Made by a program: the position numbers and the translations under genes. The notes beneath the pieces were generated by a model that saw only the letters and a program-made list of their open reading frames with translations, did no database searches and was not told where the DNA came from. DNA of 64,000 nucleotides from JAIBAC01 sp046331095. GTDB taxonomy: Bacteria > Actinomycetota > Acidimicrobiia > UBA2766. Shown one piece after another: positions 59,968 to 64,000 of the stretch (position 1 is the first letter of the stretch; every line of letters starts with the position of its first letter). The stretch is taken from assembly GCA_046331095.1 (NCBI GenBank), contig JAXLRM010000003.1, positions 1,436,405 to 1,500,404 on the forward strand, read 5' to 3'.

Positions 59968-60190
59968 ACCCATCCGACGCCCCGACGTGGGGACCTCAAA
60001 CGGGTCCACAACCCACCTCACGTCCCCACGTCGCACCGACGCCCCGACGTGGGGACCTCAAACGGGTCCACAACCCACCTCACGTCCCCACGTCCCATCC
60101 GAACCCCCCACGTGGGGACCTCAAACGGGTCCACAACCCACCTCACGTCCCCACGTCCATCCGAACCCCCCCGCGTGGGGACCAGGTCCG
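59968..60190. repeat. Tandem inverted-repeat array, family A (second locus)
   Basis: Three units of 62-63 bases and a broken fourth fill the gap between DUF3090 and the SCO1664-family gene. Stems are 59984-59994/60022-60032, 60046-60056/60084-60094 and 60110-60119/60147-60157, with the same arms and CGGGTCCACAACCC loop as at 40 kb. The base trio after the left arm is CTC here and GCG or GCC there, so each locus has been homogenised separately. Confidence 0.85.
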
Positions 60191-60204
60191 CGTACCGTGA
60201 AGCG

Positions 60205-60978
60205 ATGTCCGACGCACCCGCCCCCGACGGGGACCACGACAGGGACGTGGGAATCCGGTTCAGCACGACCGAGGTCGAGGAGATCCTCGCGTGCGGCGAG
60301 ATGGAGGTTCTCGGCCGCCTCCCGCGGGCGTCGAACGCCACCCTCTTGGTGAGGGTCACGCGCGGCGATGTGGTGGTGCCGGCCGTGTACAAGCCTCGCC
60401 GCGGGGAGCGTCCCCTCTGGGACTTCCGCGAGGGCACGCTCTACCGCCGCGAGGCGGCCGCCTACGTCGTGAGCGAGGCGATCGGGTGGGGGCTCGTGCC
60501 CCCGACGGTCGTGCGCACCGGGGAGTTCGGCGTGGGATCCGTGCAGCTCTTCGTCGACGAGGACGACGACCTCGACATGCTGGCCCTCGTGGACGCCGGT
60601 CACGAGTCGCTCCAACCGATGGCGGTCCTCGACGTGGTGCTCAACAATGCCGACCGCAAGGTGAGCCACTGCGTCGTCGACGCGTCCGGCCGGCTCTGGG
60701 GGATCGACCACGGCCTTACCTTCCACGAGGAGCCCAAGCTGCGCACCGTCCTGTGGGCATGGGCGGGCGAACACGTGCCGGCGTGGATGCGCCAAGACGT
60801 CGCCGCGCTCGGCGACCAGATCGCCGCGAGTGGGGCCGAGTTGACCGACCGTCTCGCCGACCTCCTCGACGACATCGAGATCTCGGCGCTTGCAAGCCGT
60901 GTCGATGCCCTGAGCGCGAGTGGCCGCTTCCCCGAGCCCGACCCCTACGGCCATCCCGTGCCCTGGCCTCCGTACTGA
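60205..60978 (+). CDS. SCO1664-family protein (kinase-like fold)
   Basis: 257 residues. Kinase-like features are NATLLVRV and VYKPRRGERPLWDF (lysine), a middle LNNADRKVSHC and IDHGLTFHEE, which recall the catalytic and metal loops of PI3/PI4-kinase-like proteins. It is the third member of the phosphomutase-DUF3090-SCO1664 set. TACCGT (60193-60198) six bases before the ATG predicts a leaderless mRNA, so it is expressed apart from its partners, behind the repeat array. Confidence 0.85.
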   Translation: MSDAPAPDGDHDRDVGIRFSTTEVEEILACGEMEVLGRLPRASNATLLVRVTRGDVVVPAVYKPRRGERPLWDFREGTLYRREAAAYVVSEAIGWGLVPPTVVRTGEFGVGSVQLFVDEDDDLDMLALVDAGHESLQPMAVLDVVLNNADRKVSHCVVDASGRLWGIDHGLTFHEEPKLRTVLWAWAGEHVPAWMRQDVAALGDQIAASGAELTDRLADLLDDIEISALASRVDALSASGRFPEPDPYGHPVPWPPY

Positions 60979-61044
60979 GCTGCTGCCAAGATTCTCCCGA
61001 TATCGGCGCATCCGACGCGACAGCACAGGCCGAGGGAGCCCACT

Positions 61045-62211
61045 GTGACCTACGACATCGTGGACCGCCCGGAGGACGTCGGCATCGACGGCGCTCGCGT
61101 CGCCGCCCTCGTCGAGCGCGCCCGACAGGAGGTCGACGCGGGCCTGCTGCCCTCGTGTCAGCTCGCGCTCGCACGCGAGGGCAGGCTCGCTGTGTTCACG
61201 ACCATCGGGGAGGTCCCTGCAGGACAACCGCGCTACGTCCTCTACTCCGCGACCAAGGCGGTCGTAGCGGCGGCCGTCACCCTCCTCGTCGGCGAGGGCT
61301 CCCTCGACCCGTGCGCACGCGTGGCCGAGATCGTCCCCGAGTTCGGCACCAACGGCAAGGAGGTGGTCACCGTCGAACAGGTTCTCCTGCACACCGCCGG
61401 GTTCCCACTGGCCCCGCTGGGACCCCCGGAATGGGACACCGCAACAGGCCGCCGCGCCGCGTTCGCGCGCTGGCACCTCAACTGGGAACCCGGGACCGCG
61501 TACCAGTACCACGCGCTCTCCGGGCACTGGGTCCTCGCCGAGATCATCGAGCAGCTCGGCGGGATGGACTACCGCCGGTTCGTGCACGAGCGGATCGCCG
61601 TCCCCCTCGCGATGACGGGCTTCCGCCTCGGGCTCGCCCCCGACGACCAGACAGACGTCTCCCACGTCGGTCTCGCAGGCGAGCCCGCGAGCCCCGACGA
61701 GCTCGAAGCCGCTCTCGGCGTGCGCGAGATCCCAACGGGCCAGATCGCACCCGAGGCCCTCCTGCTCCTGGGCGTGCCCGAGATCCTCGCCGTCGGGATC
61801 CCCGGAGGTGGTGGTGTCGCGACCGCCGCCGACATGGCGATCTTCTACCAGGCGCTGCTGCACGACACCGGCGGCCTCTGGAAGCCCGACGCCCTCGCCG
61901 AGCTCACCGGCGTCGTGCGCAACGAGCTGCCCGACCCCGTGTTCGGTGTGCCTGCCATGCGGACCCGCGGGCTGATGACCGCCGGAGGCGACGGCCGTTC
62001 GCACCTCCGCGGCTTCGGTCGCACGGCCTCGCCGCGGGCCTTCGGCCACGACGGGGCCGGCGGCCAGATCGCGTTCGCGGACCCCGAGACCGGGATCTCG
62101 TTCTGCTACCTCACCAACGGGCTCGACCAGAACCTGGTCCGCGAGTCCCGCCGCACGACAGCGCTCGCGAGCATCGCCGCGGGAAGCCTCGCAGGGATGC
62201 CCGCTCGGTGA
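61045..62211 (+). CDS. Serine hydrolase of the class C beta-lactamase fold
   Basis: 388 residues. The nucleophile motif is SATK (about residue 70), the second motif is YHALSG in the YxN position (about residue 156), and the third is HDGAGG (about residue 336). There is no signal peptide, so it is probably a cytoplasmic esterase or peptidase rather than a true beta-lactamase. The GTG start follows CCGAGGGAG. Substrate unknown. Confidence 0.85.
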   Translation: MTYDIVDRPEDVGIDGARVAALVERARQEVDAGLLPSCQLALAREGRLAVFTTIGEVPAGQPRYVLYSATKAVVAAAVTLLVGEGSLDPCARVAEIVPEFGTNGKEVVTVEQVLLHTAGFPLAPLGPPEWDTATGRRAAFARWHLNWEPGTAYQYHALSGHWVLAEIIEQLGGMDYRRFVHERIAVPLAMTGFRLGLAPDDQTDVSHVGLAGEPASPDELEAALGVREIPTGQIAPEALLLLGVPEILAVGIPGGGGVATAADMAIFYQALLHDTGGLWKPDALAELTGVVRNELPDPVFGVPAMRTRGLMTAGGDGRSHLRGFGRTASPRAFGHDGAGGQIAFADPETGISFCYLTNGLDQNLVRESRRTTALASIAAGSLAGMPAR

Positions 62212-62319
62212 GCACGGCCGCACCGCGAGCAGCCCGATTGGAGTACGGACGCCAGGTCCGGCCATCGTTCCCGTGAGCCAGCCCACGCTTGATCGACCCG
62301 ACGACGACAAGGAGCCCAC

Positions 62320-62916
62320 ATGCGTCTACGTGCCATCGCGTCGGCAGCCCTCGCCTGCCTCGTCCTTGCAGGAGCGGCGTGCTCGTCGAACGACACCGCC
62401 GCCACGACCACCGCGGCCGGGGAAGCCGCGTCCACGACGTCGGGTTCGTTGCCCCAGAGCTTCCAGGTCGCGACATCGGACGGCCAGGTGTCGCTCTCGC
62501 TCGACGGCAAGCTCCCACCGGGCTGGCCCGGTGACTTCCCGGTGCCCGACTCCGCCGAGCCCGCGGGTTCGGGCTCGCTCGGCACGAGTGCCGACTCGAC
62601 CGTGCGCGTCGGGGTGTACACCGCCAGCGAGTCGGGCGACGCCGTCCTCGACTTCTACAGCAACGACCCCGACCTCGTGACGACCGGACGCAAGGCCGCC
62701 GGACTCGGGGAGAACTTCGCGGGACACATCGAGCTGACCTCGCCCTACACCGGCACCGTCACAGTGGTCTCGCGCCAGGGCAAGTCGTACCTCGTGGTCA
62801 CGCTCAAGGGCGAGCAGCCCACGTCCACGCCGTCGACGACCGGAGCCGGTGCCACGTCGACGACCGGAGCCGGTGCCACGTCGACGACCACCACGGCGGC
62901 GAACACACCCCAGTGA
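62320..62916 (+). CDS. Secreted lipoprotein of unknown function
   Basis: 198 residues. The signal peptide ends in lipobox LAGAAC (about residue 21), then a threonine-rich linker, a small exported domain (about 45-165) and a threonine- and glycine-rich tail with an STTGAGAT repeat. The tail is encoded by two exact 24-base units (about 62836-62883). An AAGGAGCCC ribosome-binding site precedes the ATG. It is followed at once by the MFS gene. Confidence 0.7.
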   Translation: MRLRAIASAALACLVLAGAACSSNDTAATTTAAGEAASTTSGSLPQSFQVATSDGQVSLSLDGKLPPGWPGDFPVPDSAEPAGSGSLGTSADSTVRVGVYTASESGDAVLDFYSNDPDLVTTGRKAAGLGENFAGHIELTSPYTGTVTVVSRQGKSYLVVTLKGEQPTSTPSTTGAGATSTTGAGATSTTTTAANTPQ

Positions 62917-62920
62917 CGGC

Positions 62921-64000
62921 GTGACCACGGCCGACCGGTCCGGAGGCGACTCCGCCGTCGAGGACCTCGAGGACGCGTACCTCGAAGGGGACCGTACGGT
63001 CAGGGTCGGCACCGCCCGCGCGGCCCTCGCGTACCCGGCCTTCCGGCGCGTCTACTTCGGTTCGCTGGCATCCAGCATCGGGAGCTGGATGCAGAACGTC
63101 ATCCTCGGCGCGTACGTCTACCAGCAGACACACTCGTCGACGTGGGTGGGCCTCGTCGCCCTTGCCCAACTCGGCCCCCTGCTGCTGCTCTCCCTCGTGG
63201 GAGGGATGATCGCCGACCGCTTCGACCGACGCTGGGTCCTGATCGTCGTCAGCGTCGAACAGGCGGCGTTCTCGCTCGTGATCGCGCGGCTCACCTCGGG
63301 CGGGTCGGGGTCCATGTGGCTCCTCTTCGGCGCCGTCCTCGCGATCGGCATCGGCCAGGCCATCTACTCACCCGCCTACGCGGCCCTGATACCGACACTC
63401 GTGAAGCCCCGCGACATCGCGGGCGCGATCTCGTTGAACTCGGCGAGCATGAACCTCTCGCGGGTGATCGGCCCTGCGATCGGCGGCATCCTGTTCGCCC
63501 GTGTCGGCGCGCCGTGGGTCTTCGTCGGCAACGCCGCCACGTACGCGTTCATCATCCTCGCCCTGTGGGGCCTCGACCTCCCCCGCGTGACGGTGCCAAC
63601 GGGTGACGGCCGGCTGCGCCGGCTCCTCGGCGGGATCCACATCGCTCGCGAGGACCGCGTCGTGGGCCGCTGCCTCACGACGATGGTGACCTTCTCGTTG
63701 TTCTGCCTCCCCGTCGCGATCCTGATGCCGGTCCTCGCGCACGAGAACCTCGGCATCGGCGAGGAGTCGGTCGCGTACGGGTTCCTCTACGCCGTCTTCG
63801 GGTCGGGGGCCGTCGTCGGGGCGCTTTCGATCGGGACATTCCTCGCGCACCGCAACCTCGCCCGCGTCGTACGTGGGGGTCTCCTCGGCTACGCGGTTGC
63901 GCTCGGTGCGTTCGCACTCGACCACCACCCGGCTGCGGCGTATCCGATCGCGTTCTGCGTCGGCGCGTTCTACTTCGTGGTGGTCACGTCGCTGTCGACG
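62921..64000 (+). CDS. MFS exporter, DHA3/EntS-like (partial)
   Basis: 360 codons are present, and the gene runs off the right edge. After a 40-residue acidic N-terminus come regular membrane helices with the MFS loop motif GGMIADRFDRRWVL (about residue 90) and the RVIGPAIGGILF helix typical of MFS_3 (EntS-type) exporters. GTG 62921 is four bases after the lipoprotein stop. The exported compound is unknown. Confidence 0.85.
   Translation, partial: MTTADRSGGDSAVEDLEDAYLEGDRTVRVGTARAALAYPAFRRVYFGSLASSIGSWMQNVILGAYVYQQTHSSTWVGLVALAQLGPLLLLSLVGGMIADRFDRRWVLIVVSVEQAAFSLVIARLTSGGSGSMWLLFGAVLAIGIGQAIYSPAYAALIPTLVKPRDIAGAISLNSASMNLSRVIGPAIGGILFARVGAPWVFVGNAATYAFIILALWGLDLPRVTVPTGDGRLRRLLGGIHIAREDRVVGRCLTTMVTFSLFCLPVAILMPVLAHENLGIGEESVAYGFLYAVFGSGAVVGALSIGTFLAHRNLARVVRGGLLGYAVALGAFALDHHPAAAYPIAFCVGAFYFVVVTSLST

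Noticed and set aside
61045..62211. Beta-lactamase resistance gene
   Set aside because: The fold and SATK motif fit, but there is no signal peptide and the YxN motif is altered, so a general serine hydrolase is the safer call.

Overview
The window is high-GC, gene-dense DNA from an actinobacterium. The marker genes are a WhiB regulator beside a PdtaS-type histidine kinase (the whiB1-pdtaS neighbourhood of mycobacteria), a Zur-ZnuABC zinc module, DUF3107, DUF3090, an MSMEG_4193-type phosphomutase and an SCO1664-family protein. A type IV pilus locus, an AlkB alkane hydroxylase and a zinc-ribbon-bearing TopA point away from Mycobacterium and Streptomyces towards a deep-branching class such as Acidimicrobiia. 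That placement is an inference. No rRNA, tRNA, CRISPR array, transposase or phage gene was seen.

Layout: 1-3 kb, hydrocarbon oxidation (acyl reductase, alkB, TetR, deazaflavin-type reductase). 3-6.3 kb, two glycosidases (GH1, GH76) and a MerR regulator. 6.3-9.4 kb, zur divergent from znuACB with a perfect 7-1-7 Zur/Fur-type palindrome upstream of znuA. 9.5-11.8 kb, thioredoxin, a PAC2 protein and a left-handed beta-helix acyltransferase. 12-20.1 kb, type IV pilus genes (pilB, pilC, three minor pilin-like genes, pilA, and pilT on the other strand). 20.2-24.8 kb, DUF35 protein, SCP2-type thiolase, DMT exporter and a fused electron-transfer flavoprotein. 24.9-31 kb, housekeeping and miscellaneous genes (lipoprotein, rpmB, ProA-like dehydrogenase, SRPBCC, type 5 uracil-DNA glycosylase, metallophosphoesterase, glycerophosphodiesterase). 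31-35 kb, signalling: whiB, pdtaS and two paralogous degenerate receiver-GGDEF proteins, the second preceded by a riboswitch-like leader. 35-41.4 kb, paired ArsA/Get3-like ATPases, DUF3107, a cytochrome b plus sulfite-oxidase-fold pair, and Mrp. 41.4-45.9 kb, SufR-like regulator, cysteine desulfurase, TlpA-like thioredoxin and CcdA. 45.9-52.1 kb, two enoyl-CoA hydratases, TopA and an acyl-CoA dehydrogenase. 52.4-60 kb, one tightly packed run encoding two substrate-binding proteins (one fused to a VWA domain), a membrane coiled-coil protein, a LivJ-type lipoprotein, a small basic protein, PspA, a phosphomutase and DUF3090. 60-64 kb, SCO1664-family protein, a serine hydrolase, a lipoprotein and a truncated MFS exporter.

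Three genome-wide habits stand out. First, many genes carry a -10 hexamer (pattern NANNNT, usually TANNNT) six or seven bases before the start codon, which predicts leaderless mRNAs. Second, operon partners often overlap by four bases (GTGA, ATGA, TTGA, even CTGA). Third, the larger intergenic gaps are filled with tandem or dispersed repeats that each contain inverted repeats; several families recur at two places tens of kilobases apart.

The most promising undescribed items are the SBP/SBP-VWA/PspA operon (52.4-58.8 kb), the leader RNA at 34.1-34.24 kb with two mutually exclusive helices around the ribosome-binding site, and the dispersed repeat at 21.9 and 52.3 kb whose hairpin is kept by paired base changes.
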